A DNA stretch of 64,000 bases from contig NZ_QMIM01000012.1 of assembly GCF_003287355.1 (NCBI RefSeq), positions 80,418 through 144,417 on the forward strand, written 5' to 3'. Of the stretch, positions 52,060 through 60,747 are shown piece after piece (position 1 is the stretch's first letter; every line of letters starts with the position of its first letter). Both the position numbers and the translations under genes were made by a program. The DNA comes from Halorubrum sp. 48-1-W (GTDB lineage: Archaea > Halobacteriota > Halobacteria > Halobacteriales > Haloferacaceae). The notes beneath the pieces were generated by a model. That model saw nothing but the letters and a program-made list of their open reading frames with translations, was not told the DNA's origin and did no database searches.

Positions 52060-53577
52060 ATGCGATTCGATCGCTCCGACGGAGTGTTCTGTCACGTCAC
52101 GTCGCTTCCGGGGCCACACGGGATCGGCGACCTCGGCGACGGCGCAGCGGCGTTCCTCTCGTTTCTCGGGGACGCGGGCGTCGACTACTGGCAGGTGTGT
52201 CCGCTCGGGCCGACCATCGGCGCTGCGGGCGAGTCGCCGTACCAGTCGCCCTCGGCGTTCGCCGGCAATCCCCTCCTGATCGACCTGAACGGCCTCGTCG
52301 AGGACGGCTGGCTCGAGCCGGCCGACCTCGAGCCTGTGCCCGAGTTCCCGACCGACCGCGTCGATTACGGGGCGGTCCGGGAGTACAAGCTCCCGCTTCT
52401 GAAGACCGCGTTCGAGCGGTTCGAGGCGGAGAGGGACGCGGGACCCGCGGGGTCCGGAAGCGGGTCGGCGTCGACGGAGGCGTTCGACGACTTCCGCGAC
52501 CGGGAGCCGTGGGTCGAGGAGTACGCGCTGTTCCGCGCGCTCTCGGCCGACAGACCGGAGGACACCTGGGTGGAGTGGCCGGAACCGCTCCGCACGCGCG
52601 ACCCGGACGCACTCGCGACGGCACGGGAGGAACACGCCGAGGCGGTGAAGTACCACGAATTCCTCCAGTGGACGTTCGACCGGCAGTGGGCGGCACTGCG
52701 CGAGGTCGCCGCCGAGGCGGGCGTCGAGGTCGTCGGCGACGTGCCGATCTACGTGGCGCTCGACTCCGCGGACGTGTGGGCGAACCCCGCAGCCTTCCGG
52801 CTCGACGAGGGGAACCGACCGGCCGCGGTGGCCGGGGTGCCGCCGAACCCCGGCGACGACGGGCAGCGCTGGGGGAACCCGGTGTACGACTGGGATCGGC
52901 TCGCCGAGGACGACTTCGGCTGGTGGATGGACCGGTTCCGTCGACTGTTCGACCTGGCGGACGTCGCCCGGCTCGACCACTTCCTCGGGTTCGTGCGCTA
53001 CTGGGCGATCCCCGCTGACGCCGACGACCCGGCTGAGGGCGAGTGGCACGACGGCCCGGGGCGGGCGCTGTTCGAGGCGGTCGAACGCGAGTTCGGCGAG
53101 GCCCCGTTCATCGCGGAGGACCTGGGGTTCGAGGACGCGCGGATGGACGACCTGATGGCCGAGTTCGGCTTTCCCGGGATGCGGGTGCCACAGTACGCGA
53201 ACTGGATCGAGGCGGGCAACCCGTACCAGCCGATGCACTACCCCGAGCGCGTCGTCGGCTACACCTCCACGCACGACACCGACACGTGGGTCGGCTACTA
53301 CGAGGACCTCGCGCCCGAGCAGCGCGACGCGCTCCACTACAACCTCGGCTACGGCGGCGACCGCCCGATCGAGTGGGCGATCATCGAGGAGGTGTGGAGT
53401 TCGGAGGCGATCCTCGCGATGACGACGGTCCAGGACCTGCTCGGGCTCGACAGCGACGCGCGGTTCAACGAACCCGGGACGGTCGACGGCAACTGGGAGT
53501 GGCGCGTCGAGCGCGACGCGCTGAGCGACGACCTCGCCGGACGGCTCCGCGAACTCGGCGAGTTCCACGTGCGGTAG
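52060..53577 (+). CDS. malQ: 4-alpha-glucanotransferase
   Basis: 505 residues, GH77. Signatures SDGVFCHVTSLPGPHGIGDLG, ESPYQSPSAFAGNPLLIDL, GDVPIYVALDSADVWANP, GVPPNPGDDGQRWGNPVYDW, the nucleophile Asp in ARLDHFLGF, the acid Glu in FIAEDLG and the third acidic in STHDTDTWVGYY are complete. It transfers alpha-1,4-glucan segments between maltodextrins in the cytoplasm. It lies 99 bases after the GH13 pair, on the same strand; the set (GH15, two GH13, MalQ) suggests storage-glucan or maltodextrin turnover. ATG 52060 is chosen because the family start follows immediately. Confidence 0.95.
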   Translation: MRFDRSDGVFCHVTSLPGPHGIGDLGDGAAAFLSFLGDAGVDYWQVCPLGPTIGAAGESPYQSPSAFAGNPLLIDLNGLVEDGWLEPADLEPVPEFPTDRVDYGAVREYKLPLLKTAFERFEAERDAGPAGSGSGSASTEAFDDFRDREPWVEEYALFRALSADRPEDTWVEWPEPLRTRDPDALATAREEHAEAVKYHEFLQWTFDRQWAALREVAAEAGVEVVGDVPIYVALDSADVWANPAAFRLDEGNRPAAVAGVPPNPGDDGQRWGNPVYDWDRLAEDDFGWWMDRFRRLFDLADVARLDHFLGFVRYWAIPADADDPAEGEWHDGPGRALFEAVEREFGEAPFIAEDLGFEDARMDDLMAEFGFPGMRVPQYANWIEAGNPYQPMHYPERVVGYTSTHDTDTWVGYYEDLAPEQRDALHYNLGYGGDRPIEWAIIEEVWSSEAILAMTTVQDLLGLDSDARFNEPGTVDGNWEWRVERDALSDDLAGRLRELGEFHVR

Positions 53578-53926
53578 CCCTGACGCCGGGTGACGGCTCG
53601 TCGTCTCCCGGGTTCCCCGACGTCGGCGCGCGCGAGGAACGCGCGCGAGGGAGCACTCGGCCGCGCCGCCGAGCGGTTCCGGCGGCGCGGGCGGTGCGAG
53701 GCTGGGGAGGGTGAGGTCCAGGGCTGCGCGGACACCAGGTCTCCGAGTTTCGAGGGCGTCCCGGCCGTCGCCTCCTGGCCTCGCCGGAGTTATCGATCGC
53801 GGGGACGAACGTCGGCTGGCCGTCGACGGGTCCCCTCGACCCCCCTCGCGTGGGCTCCGAGCGTCCGACCGTGCGCGGGGAGGCACGCGCCGGGGAAGTC
53901 CCTCCGGGCTACCCGAGTCGGGCGGG
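53578..53926. other. Structured GC-rich intergenic region downstream of malQ, two strong hairpins
   Basis: No gene recognised. Two perfect stems occur: CGCGCGCG-AGGAA-CGCGCGCG at 53627-53647 and CCGCGCCGCC/GGCGGCGCGG with a ten-base loop at 53661-53690. They could end the malQ message or belong to a structured RNA. I looked for RNase P and SRP RNA core motifs on both strands and did not find convincing matches. Confidence 0.5.
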
Positions 53927-54154
53927 TCAGTAGCCGCCGTCCCGGCCGAGGATCAGGTAGAGCACGATGCCGAGGAGCGGCGCGAAGAAGACCACGAGCG
54001 CCCAGAGGAGGGCCGGGTGTTCGCTCCGTTTTTGCGCGTCGCTGTACGTCCAGACGATCATCGCGACGTGGGCCACGAACATGAGGAGCCCGAACAGGAG
54101 GGAGAGGATCCCGATGACACCGATACCTCCTTGGAGGGACACGACTGGGAGCAT
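53927..54154 (-). CDS. Small two-helix membrane protein (phospholipase D-nuclease N-terminal type)
   Basis: 75 residues. Two membrane helices (LLFGLLMFVAHVAMIVWTY and ALLWALVVFFAPLLGIVLYL) linked by SDAQKRSEHP and ending LGRDGGY; this is the small PLDc_N-type domain often found alone. Its function is unknown; such proteins are inner-membrane proteins. The start at 54154 is chosen because the upstream in-frame extension consists of the tandem-repeat DNA. Confidence 0.75.
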   Translation of the reverse strand: MLPVVSLQGGIGVIGILSLLFGLLMFVAHVAMIVWTYSDAQKRSEHPALLWALVVFFAPLLGIVLYLILGRDGGY

Positions 54155-54198
54155 ACGACCGCGGTTGGCTCGCGGTCGTAAGTGCTTTTCCCTCCGAT

Positions 54199-54279
54199 CC
54201 GACGACGAAACGAACCGACGAAACGAACCGACGACGAACCGACGACGAACCGAACCGACGACGAACCGACGACGAACCG
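54199..54279. repeat. Short irregular tandem repeats (CCGACGACGAA units) next to amidohydrolase promoter
   Basis: About 80 bases made of 9-14-base units CCGACGACGAA(C), CGAACCGACGAAA and similar, lying between two divergent genes and ending exactly at the TATA element of the amidohydrolase. Confidence 0.8.
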
Positions 54280-54288
54280 TTTTTATCC
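54279..54288 (+). promoter_or_regulatory. TATA element of the amidohydrolase gene
   Basis: GTTTTTATCC lies about 25 bases before the ATG at 54309, giving a leaderless message. It adjoins the repeat block. Confidence 0.5.
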
Positions 54289-54308
54289 CGGGAGGGAGCC
54301 GTAGACGT

Positions 54309-55580
54309 ATGGAACTCCCAGTCGACACTGACCGGCTCAGATCGGACATCGAGGCGAACGCGGCGTTCGGCCGGCTCGACCTCGACGACCCCGAGGCGCA
54401 CGGGCGGACGAACCGCACCGGCAGCGAGGCGAATCGGCAGGCGCGCGACCACCTCGTCGACCGACTCGAGGACGCCGGGATGGACGTGACCGTCGACGCG
54501 ATCGGGAACGTCGCCGGCGAGTGGGTCCCCGAGTCGGCGGACCCCGACGCTGCCCCGGTCGCCTGCGGGAGCCACCTCGACAGCGTCCCCGAGGGCGGGA
54601 TCTTCGACGGCCCGCTCGGCGTCTACGCCGCCCTGGAGTCCGTCCGCGCCATGCAGGACGCCGGCGTCGAGCCGGAACGGCCGGTCGTCGTCGTCAGCTT
54701 CACCGAGGAGGAGGGCGCGACCTACGGTAACGGCCTCCTGGGGTCGAGCGTCGCGACCGGGGTGACCGACCTCGAGGAGGCGCTCGAGTTCGAGAACGAC
54801 GAGGGCGAGACGGTCGAAGAGGCGCTCTCGCGGATCGGCTACCACGGCGAGGGCACCGAGACGCTCGACCCGGCCGGGTGGGACGCCTTCTACGAGCTCC
54901 ACGTCGAGCAGGACACGACGCTCGAGGAGGCCGGCGTCGACGCCGGGATCGTCACGACCATCACGGGGATCAGCCACTGCGAGGCGACGATCGTCGGGGA
55001 GGCGAACCACGCGGGCGCGACCGCGATGGGCGACCGGACCGACGCGCTCGCGGCCGCGAGCGAGCTCGTCCTCGACGTCGAGGCTGCCGCCAACGACGTC
55101 GTCGCCGAGTCCTCCGAGACGGCGGTGGGCACCGTCGGGGCGCTTTCGGTCTCGCCGAACGCGTCGAACGTGGTCCCGGGTCGCGTCGAGGCCCGCATGG
55201 ACGTCCGCGACGTGAAAGCCGAGTCGATGGACACGATCGCGGAGGCGGCCCGCGAGTCGCTCTCCCGACTGGAGCGCGAACGGGGGGTGGAGACCGAGTT
55301 CGCCCGCCCGTCGGTCGTCCAGCCGGAGCCGATGAGCGACCGCCTTCGGGAGATCGCCCACGAGTCGGCCGACGCTGCGGGTCGGTCCGCGATCGACCTC
55401 CACTCGGGGGCCGCCCACGACGCGATGCGAGTCGCGCGGGTCACCGACGCCTCGTTGCTCTTTTCGCCGTCCCGGAACGGGATCTCCCACAACCCGCGCG
55501 AGTGGACCGACTGGGCGGACTGTGCGGCCGCGACGGAGGTCCTCGCGGGCGCGGTCGCGCTGGTCGCCGGCAGCGAGTAG
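54309..55580 (+). CDS. Zn-dependent M20 amidohydrolase (N-carbamoyl-amino acid hydrolase / allantoate amidohydrolase type)
   Basis: 423 residues. Metal-binding motifs GSHLDSVPEGGIFDGPLGVYAALE, SFTEEEGATYGNGLLGS, HVEQ and a C-terminal HSGAAHDAM are the two-metal site and dimer residues of the AmaB/HyuC group within M20. It cleaves N-carbamoyl or ureido bonds in the cytoplasm (hydantoin, purine or pyrimidine salvage). The exact substrate is not predictable. It is 101 bases before an MscS gene on the same strand. Complete length. Confidence 0.88.
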   Translation: MELPVDTDRLRSDIEANAAFGRLDLDDPEAHGRTNRTGSEANRQARDHLVDRLEDAGMDVTVDAIGNVAGEWVPESADPDAAPVACGSHLDSVPEGGIFDGPLGVYAALESVRAMQDAGVEPERPVVVVSFTEEEGATYGNGLLGSSVATGVTDLEEALEFENDEGETVEEALSRIGYHGEGTETLDPAGWDAFYELHVEQDTTLEEAGVDAGIVTTITGISHCEATIVGEANHAGATAMGDRTDALAAASELVLDVEAAANDVVAESSETAVGTVGALSVSPNASNVVPGRVEARMDVRDVKAESMDTIAEAARESLSRLERERGVETEFARPSVVQPEPMSDRLREIAHESADAAGRSAIDLHSGAAHDAMRVARVTDASLLFSPSRNGISHNPREWTDWADCAAATEVLAGAVALVAGSE

Positions 55581-55681
55581 GGAGGACGACCGGCGGGGAG
55601 GACGACCGGCGGCGATCCCTCGGGATCCGGGGCGGGAGTCCTGGTCGCAACGGTTTTGCCGCCGCCAGCCGACCACCCACC

Positions 55682-56638
55682 GTGAGACGATCGATCCCGC
55701 TCGGCTCCGTGCTACTCGGGGTGGTCACTGCCGCCGTCGGCGTGTTCGTGGCCGCCGCCGAGCCGTTCGCCGGGTGGCCCGCGGTCGGGACCTACCCGAC
55801 GAACCTCGTCGTCGAGCGGCTGGCGTTCGTCGTCGCGATCTTCGCGCTGCTCTTCGGGACCTATCGGCTTCTCGCGGACGTGTTGATGCGCTCTACGAAC
55901 AAGCGCCGAGCGTACAACACGCGGAACCTCCTGCGGCTCGCGTTCGGGTTCGTCGGCACCGTCGGCACGCTCGCGGTGTTGACCGACAACTGGCTCGGAC
56001 TGCTCTTCTCGCTCGGCGTCATCGGGTTCGCGATCACGTTCGCGCTCCAGCAACCGCTCCTCTCGCTCATCGCGTGGGTGTACATCACCGTCAAACAACC
56101 GTACGGCGTCGGCGACCGTGTCCGGATCGGCAACGCGAAAGGGGACGTGATCGAGGTGGAGTTCCTCGTGACGACGCTGTGGGAGATAAACGGCGAACTC
56201 GTCAGCACGAACCAGCCGTCGGGCCGTGTCGTGACCGTCCCCAACAGCGTCGTGCTCTCCTCGAACGTCGTCAACTTCGGCGGGGGCGGGTCGCCGTACG
56301 TGTGGAACGAGATCGGGATCCAAGTCGCCTACGAGACCGACCTGGCGTTCGCGCGCGAGGTGATGCGCGAGGAGGCGACGGACCTCCTCGGCGAGGAGAT
56401 GAGCGCGGGGATCGCCGCCTACCGCGACGCGCTCTCGGAGACGCCCGTCGAGTTGGAGGTTCACGACGGGCCGACGGTCAACCTGAAACAGGAGGAGTCG
56501 TGGGTCGAGCTCCGCCTCCGATACCTCACGCACCCACGGCGTGGGCAGCGAGTAAAAAACGAGCTGTACGACCGGGTCTTCGACCGGTTCAACGAACACC
56601 CGGATCGGGTCGCGTTCCCGGTGAGTCGGAACCGGTAG
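55682..56638 (+). CDS. Mechanosensitive ion channel, MscS family
   Basis: 318 residues, GTG start. Three membrane segments: about 5-25, 35-60 and the pore helix GLLFSLGVIGFAITFALQQPLLSL. The beta domain is recognisable from the conserved VYITVKQPYGVGDRVRIGNAKGDVIEV followed by PNSVVLSSNVVNF, and the C-terminal vestibule follows. It releases solutes upon osmotic downshift, an important function for halophiles. The C-terminus SRNR and its TAG stop form the first unit of a 33-bp repeat array that continues downstream. Confidence 0.9.
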   Translation: MRRSIPLGSVLLGVVTAAVGVFVAAAEPFAGWPAVGTYPTNLVVERLAFVVAIFALLFGTYRLLADVLMRSTNKRRAYNTRNLLRLAFGFVGTVGTLAVLTDNWLGLLFSLGVIGFAITFALQQPLLSLIAWVYITVKQPYGVGDRVRIGNAKGDVIEVEFLVTTLWEINGELVSTNQPSGRVVTVPNSVVLSSNVVNFGGGGSPYVWNEIGIQVAYETDLAFAREVMREEATDLLGEEMSAGIAAYRDALSETPVELEVHDGPTVNLKQEESWVELRLRYLTHPRRGQRVKNELYDRVFDRFNEHPDRVAFPVSRNR

Positions 56639-56735
56639 TCTGGGCCCGAAACCGGGAGTCGGAACCGGTAGTCTGGGCCCGAAACCGGGAGTCAGAACCG
56701 GTAGTCTGGGCCCGAAACCAGGAGTCGGAACCGGT
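56623..56735. repeat. Three 33-bp tandem repeats plus partial fourth over the 3' end of the MscS gene
   Basis: Units 56623-56655, 56656-56688 and 56689-56721 begin GAGTCGGAACCGGTAGTCTG and differ at only a few positions; a 14-base partial unit runs to 56735. The TAG stop of the MscS gene (56636-56638) is in the first unit and every full unit repeats it. Confidence 0.9.
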
Positions 56736-56797
56736 GCGGAATTCGGAACGAATTTGGGAAAGCGGTTATACCCCCCACACCCGATAGCAGGTGTACG

Positions 56798-57106
56798 ATG
56801 AGTTTCTGGTTCGATGTAGCACGGTTCTCCGCGGGGCTGAACGTGGCCCTGCTCCTCGCGCTCGTCTGGGTGTGGGGGCGGAACTACCTCCAGTTCCGGT
56901 CGAAACACACCCTCGGACTGGTGATGTTCGGCGGGTTTCTGCTCGGAGAGAACGCGCTCGCGCTCTACATCTACCTGGTCGACCCGATGCTGTCGGCGTG
57001 GTTCGCGTCCGAGGCGGTCCCCTCGGTCGCCTGGCGAGCCATGATGGGGCTCCACGTGCTCCAGACGGTCGGACTGCTGTTTCTCGTATGGGTCACGTGG
57101 GACTGA
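56798..57106 (+). CDS. Small three-helix membrane protein, function unknown
   Basis: 102 residues with three hydrophobic segments (SAGLNVALLLALVWVWG, TLGLVMFGGFLLGENALALYIYL and MMGLHVLQTVGLLFLVWVTW). The GENALALYIYL motif resembles small membrane proteins common in Halobacteria. It stands alone between a repeat array and the second TFB; a TTATACC tract at about 56767 may be its TATA element. No function assigned. Confidence 0.75.
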   Translation: MSFWFDVARFSAGLNVALLLALVWVWGRNYLQFRSKHTLGLVMFGGFLLGENALALYIYLVDPMLSAWFASEAVPSVAWRAMMGLHVLQTVGLLFLVWVTWD

Positions 57107-57448
57107 CGAGGACGCTGTCACGAGTCACCCGTCCCCCTCCCCCTCTCGCACACGGTTCGTCGCGGAACGTATATCGAAGTCCCCACAGCGATCCGTATCG
57201 CACCCACGAGGACCGATCCGGTCCGGTTTCGAAACCGATTCCGTAGGAACGTGGGCATCGGTCCGCGACTTTCAGTAGATGTTCTTTCCGTCGAGTCGAG
57301 TTCACCTACATTGTTTATATACTTCGGGACTCACGGCATCGTATAACACGACCGAACACGAGATAGGAGCTAATTACCTGTAAACGACCGTATTCGACCG
57401 TCATTTCGCTATTCGAAGATTCCAGCAGTCGGCGTTATTACCGCTATA
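57107..57448. other. Intergenic region upstream of the second TFB, no gene seen
   Basis: About 340 bases, increasingly AT-rich rightwards. It contains a TATA-like TGTTTATATACTT at 57314-57326 that repeats the core of the promoter at 57449 and could be a second, upstream promoter. Nothing else recognisable. Confidence 0.45.
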
Positions 57449-57476
57449 TTTATATACTTCTAACCCTTACTGATAG
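57449..57476 (+). promoter_or_regulatory. Second TFB promoter: TATA element plus CCCTTACTGATAG element
   Basis: TTTATATACTT (57449-57459) is followed by CCCTTACTGATAG (57464-57476), with one mismatch to the element 25727-25739 of the first TFB gene and nearly the same spacing to its TATA element. Confidence 0.6.
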
Positions 57477-57538
57477 TTAACGAATCGGGCCCACCCGGCC
57501 GTCGCATTTTTCGTCGGGAGTTCGATCGGAGAACACCC

Positions 57539-58549
57539 ATGACAGAGACACGCATTCGAAGCTACGAGCGGGACGAGGCGGTCGATCGAGCCGGCACGTC
57601 AGAGCGAACGGCCGAGGAAACCGCCGAGACCGAATCGTCGGAGAACAGCCGAACAACGAGCTGTCCGGAGTGTACGGGCCGTCTCGTGACCGACACCGAA
57701 CACGGTGAGACGGTGTGTGAAGACTGTGGACTCGTCGTCGAGGAGGACTCGGTCGACCGCGGGCCGGAGTGGCGCGCGTTCGACTCCGCGGAGCGGGACA
57801 GCAAGTCCCGCGTGGGCGCGCCCACGACGAACATGATGCACGACAAGGGCCTGTCGACCAACATCGGCTGGCAGGACCGCGACGGCTACGGGAAGTCGCT
57901 CTCCAGTCGACAGCGTCGCCAGATGCAGCGGCTCCGCACCTGGAACGAACGGTTCCGCACCCGGAACTCCAAGGAGCGCAACCTGAAGCAGGCGCTCGGC
58001 GAGATCGACCGGATGGCCTCGGCGCTCGGGCTCCCCGACAACGTCCGCGAGACCGCCTCCGTCATCTACCGCCGCGCGCTGAGCGAGAACCTCCTTCCCG
58101 GCCGGTCCATCGAGGGCGTCGCGACCGCCGCGCTGTACGCCGCTGCCCGGCAGGTCGGCAACCCGCGAAGCCTCGACGAGTTCACAGCGGTCTCGCGCGT
58201 CGACAAGATGGAGCTCACGCGGACGTACCGCTACGTCGTCCGCGAACTCGGGTTGGAGGTACAGCCGGCCGACCCCGAGAGCTACGTGCCCCGGTTCGTC
58301 TCGCGACTCGAGCTCCCGGAGGAGGTCGAACGCCTCGCACGGGAACTCCTGAAAAGCGCGAAAGAGGAAGGGATCACGAGCGGCAAGTCGCCGGTCGGAC
58401 TGGCCGCGTCGGCCGTCTACGCCGCCGCCCTCCTCTCGAACCGAAAGGTGACCCAGAGCCAGGTGAGCGAGGTCGCAGACATCTCCGAGGTCACCATCCG
58501 CAACCGGTACAAGGAGCTACTCGAGGCCAGCGACCACCTGACCGCGTAG
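57539..58549 (+). CDS. tfb: Transcription initiation factor B, second paralogue
   Basis: 336 residues. Zinc ribbon with Cys at 42, 45, 60 and 63, then B-reader (VDRGPEWRAFDSAERDSKSR) and two cyclin repeats, ending with TQSQVSEVADISEVTIRNRY. It is closely similar to the TFB at 25804, nearly identical across the B-reader and first cyclin repeat, but differs in the N-terminal 40 residues and in the second cyclin repeat (SRLELPEEVERLARELLKSAKEEG), where DNA contact differences would alter promoter choice. Both look functional. The long regulatory region upstream suggests tight control. Confidence 0.97.
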   Translation: MTETRIRSYERDEAVDRAGTSERTAEETAETESSENSRTTSCPECTGRLVTDTEHGETVCEDCGLVVEEDSVDRGPEWRAFDSAERDSKSRVGAPTTNMMHDKGLSTNIGWQDRDGYGKSLSSRQRRQMQRLRTWNERFRTRNSKERNLKQALGEIDRMASALGLPDNVRETASVIYRRALSENLLPGRSIEGVATAALYAAARQVGNPRSLDEFTAVSRVDKMELTRTYRYVVRELGLEVQPADPESYVPRFVSRLELPEEVERLARELLKSAKEEGITSGKSPVGLAASAVYAAALLSNRKVTQSQVSEVADISEVTIRNRYKELLEASDHLTA

Positions 58550-58680
58550 GGACCGACGAAACGGCGCGTCGTCATCGGGTGAACCCTCCGTCGTCGCGTG
58601 AGTTTTCCGCCGGCGGGATACCAGTGTGAAACGTCACCGCGTCACGTACGTTTTTAATCCGACGGGGTGTACCTGCTCGC

Positions 58681-58860
58681 ATGGTCGAAGCGTTCGTTAG
58701 GCTGGTGTGCCCGGAGTGTTCCAAGGAGTGGCAGGACAACCCGGCAGGGTTGCCCGGGCTACGCACGAACTTCAGCTGTTCCAACTGTCACGCGACTCGA
58801 CGACTCACGGAGTTCATGCGAACCGAACGGGACCTCGAGGCGGTTCGGCAGTTCCAGTGA
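58681..58860 (+). CDS. Small zinc-ribbon protein conserved in Halobacteria
   Basis: 59 residues: VEAFVRLVCPECSKEW ... NFSCSNCHATRRLTEFMRT, with zinc-binding Cys at 10, 13, 33 and 36. It begins 24 bases after a TTTTTAATCC element, so the message is probably leaderless. Almost every haloarchaeon encodes a similar protein; it likely binds nucleic acid or protein, but its role is unknown. Confidence 0.85.
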   Translation: MVEAFVRLVCPECSKEWQDNPAGLPGLRTNFSCSNCHATRRLTEFMRTERDLEAVRQFQ

Positions 58861-58952
58861 CGTGCGGGCTCGTGAGGCCTATATAGACGGGAGGTGTGGT
58901 AACTAGGCTCAGGATAGTAATATAAGCCTCCGGTAGCAAAGGACGGTTACTC

Positions 58953-59186
58953 ATGAAGAAACAGGAGCTCATCCACCTTCACGGCCTCTTGGCCGAGGTA
59001 CGAAAACAGTGCGAGTTCTGGGACGACGACCTCGACCTCGACGCGTATGAAGAACTCGGCGTCAAACCGACATCGATACACAAATCGAAGACGGACCACA
59101 AAGCGGCTGTTTTCAAACTGACCGAAGGGATCACGGAGCCGATGGCGGAGTCGGAATCGGAGCCGCTGGCCCCTACCGCGGACTGA
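58953..59186 (+). CDS. UPF0058 family protein
   Basis: 77 residues. MKKQELIHLHGLLAEVRKQCEFW is the hallmark N-terminus of UPF0058, a small helical family of Euryarchaeota that may bind metal. A TATA-like ATATAAGC tract lies about 30 bases upstream. The C-terminal 20 residues are an acidic extension. Function unknown. Confidence 0.88.
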   Translation: MKKQELIHLHGLLAEVRKQCEFWDDDLDLDAYEELGVKPTSIHKSKTDHKAAVFKLTEGITEPMAESESEPLAPTAD

Positions 59187-59252
59187 AACTCGTCGAATAC
59201 CCTACCGTCGCTCGTTACGTCCCGAGTAACCACGTTCAGCGAGCCGGATCTG

Positions 59253-59630
59253 TCAGTCGTCCTCGTCGGTCCCCGAGGACCCTTCCGTCTCCTCCTCGTC
59301 GATCTCTTCGACCGAGAGGACCTTGAGCGGAACCTTTCGGAGCCGCTGGCCGATCTCCTTTCGAGCGATCCGCCTCGCGTGTTCGTGGCGGTCGACGTTG
59401 AACACGTCCATCCGGAGTTCGAGCGCGACGAGCGCCTCGTCGGCGACGATGAACGCCGGCTGGAGTTCCTCTCCCGTCGGGGAGGTACGGCTTCCCATGT
59501 CGATCTCCACGTAGTTGAGGTCGGGATTCAGCATCTCGCCAGTTTTCGAGATCGCGATCCGGACCGCTTCGTCGGCGGTCTCCACGTCGTAAACGGGAAC
59601 GGCAGCCTCCACGACGACTCGACAGTCCAT
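59253..59630 (-). CDS. UPF0212 (DUF555) family protein
   Basis: 125 residues. The sequence MDCRVVVEAAVPVYDVETADEAVRIAISKTGEMLNPDLNYVEIDMG is strongly conserved in this archaeal family. It is soluble, alpha/beta, and ends in an acidic tail. No function is known. The start at 59630 is fixed by the conserved N-terminus. It is followed in the upstream direction by the glycosylase gene, on the same strand with a gap of about 45 bases, so the two may be co-transcribed. Confidence 0.92.
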   Translation of the reverse strand: MDCRVVVEAAVPVYDVETADEAVRIAISKTGEMLNPDLNYVEIDMGSRTSPTGEELQPAFIVADEALVALELRMDVFNVDRHEHARRIARKEIGQRLRKVPLKVLSVEEIDEEETEGSSGTDEDD

Positions 59631-59676
59631 CACGTGAGAACGTACCGTGCGAACGAGTATGAAGCTTCGGCCGAGG

Positions 59677-60603
59677 TCATTCCCCGCCAGCGCGAAGGTG
59701 ATAGAACACGTACGTCTGGGCGTATCCGGCGTACTCCCCGCCGAATCGGTCACGGATCGCACGGGACGTCTCGGCGTACGATCCGCGGTCGCAGTCGGGA
59801 TAGTACTCCTCGATGGTCGTGTGGATCCACGTGTCGAGCGGAACCGCCTCGAGAAAGCCCAGCGAGAACAGCGCGACGCAGTCCGCCACCTTGTCGCCGA
59901 CCCCGACGAACCGCGTCAGCGATTTCCGCGCCTCCTCGTACGAGAGATCGGCCGCTTCCCACGGGTCCGCCTCTCCGGACACGACCATCTCCGCGGTCCG
60001 TCGGACGTAGGGCGCACGATATCCGAGCGAGAGGTCGCGGAGTTCGGATTCGCTCCGAGCCGCGAGTTGTTCCGGCGTCGGGTACGCGTGATACGTCCCT
60101 CCGCCGAGTTCGACGGTGTCCCCGTAGCTCTCCCGGAGCCTCCGTTGCATCCCGTGGATCCGGGCGACGCGCATCTGTGCCGAGCAGATGAACGAGACGA
60201 GACAGGGGAACGCCGGGTCCCGGACCAGACGCATGCCCTCGTACCGGTCGTACGCTCGCTCCAGGAGGGGAAGGTTCGGCATCGAAGCGCGTATGGCGTC
60301 GAGGTCGTCGTCGAGCCGGAGCAGGTGGGTGAGAAGCGGCACCGCGTCCGTCGGCGCCTCCCACTCGATCGTCCCGTCGTGGACGCCGCCGACCTGCCGG
60401 ACCCGTACTGGAACCCGTTCGTCGGAGACACCCGGGAGGGGAGAAACGACCGTCTCGTACCATCCGTCGCCGCCGTGAGCGTGGAGCTCTTCGTACGTCC
60501 GGCCGTCGGCCCGGTTCCACAGGTAGCTCTGTCCGCTCTCGACGGTCGCTTGGAGATCGAAGGGCCCCGGGAGGTCGGCGACGTCGATCGCTCCTCGTTC
60601 CAT
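59677..60603 (-). CDS. 8-oxoguanine DNA glycosylase / AP lyase (OGG1 type)
   Basis: 308 residues. After an N-terminal beta domain comes the HhH-GPD fold: HhH loop RFVGVGDKVADCVAL with the catalytic lysine and the PLDTW motif with the conserved aspartate (about residues 245-270). The family excises 8-oxoguanine and cleaves the abasic site. Start 60603 is chosen because the extension to 60810 would cross the divergent SRPBCC promoter. All catalytic residues are present. Confidence 0.9.
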   Translation of the reverse strand: MERGAIDVADLPGPFDLQATVESGQSYLWNRADGRTYEELHAHGGDGWYETVVSPLPGVSDERVPVRVRQVGGVHDGTIEWEAPTDAVPLLTHLLRLDDDLDAIRASMPNLPLLERAYDRYEGMRLVRDPAFPCLVSFICSAQMRVARIHGMQRRLRESYGDTVELGGGTYHAYPTPEQLAARSESELRDLSLGYRAPYVRRTAEMVVSGEADPWEAADLSYEEARKSLTRFVGVGDKVADCVALFSLGFLEAVPLDTWIHTTIEEYYPDCDRGSYAETSRAIRDRFGGEYAGYAQTYVFYHLRAGGE

Positions 60604-60747
60604 CGGATCCGTGGAGGCGGCGCGAGCGTATCCGGGTTTCGGTACCCGTTTTGTCGACGAACGTGGTGCCGATCGTCGACGTGTGGACGTCCCGACGTCC
60701 GGAGACGACGGGGCGGGACTTTTGACCGTCGACGCCGAACGGCCGGC

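Noticed and set aside
51856..53886. Minus-strand frame opposite malQ
   Set aside because: Antisense shadow; malQ motifs are complete on the plus strand.
53578..53926. RNase P or SRP RNA gene
   Set aside because: The universal RNase P core (GAGGAAAGTC type) and the SRP helix 8 motif were not convincingly present; a GGGGAAGTCC string near 53892 is not supported by the other conserved parts.
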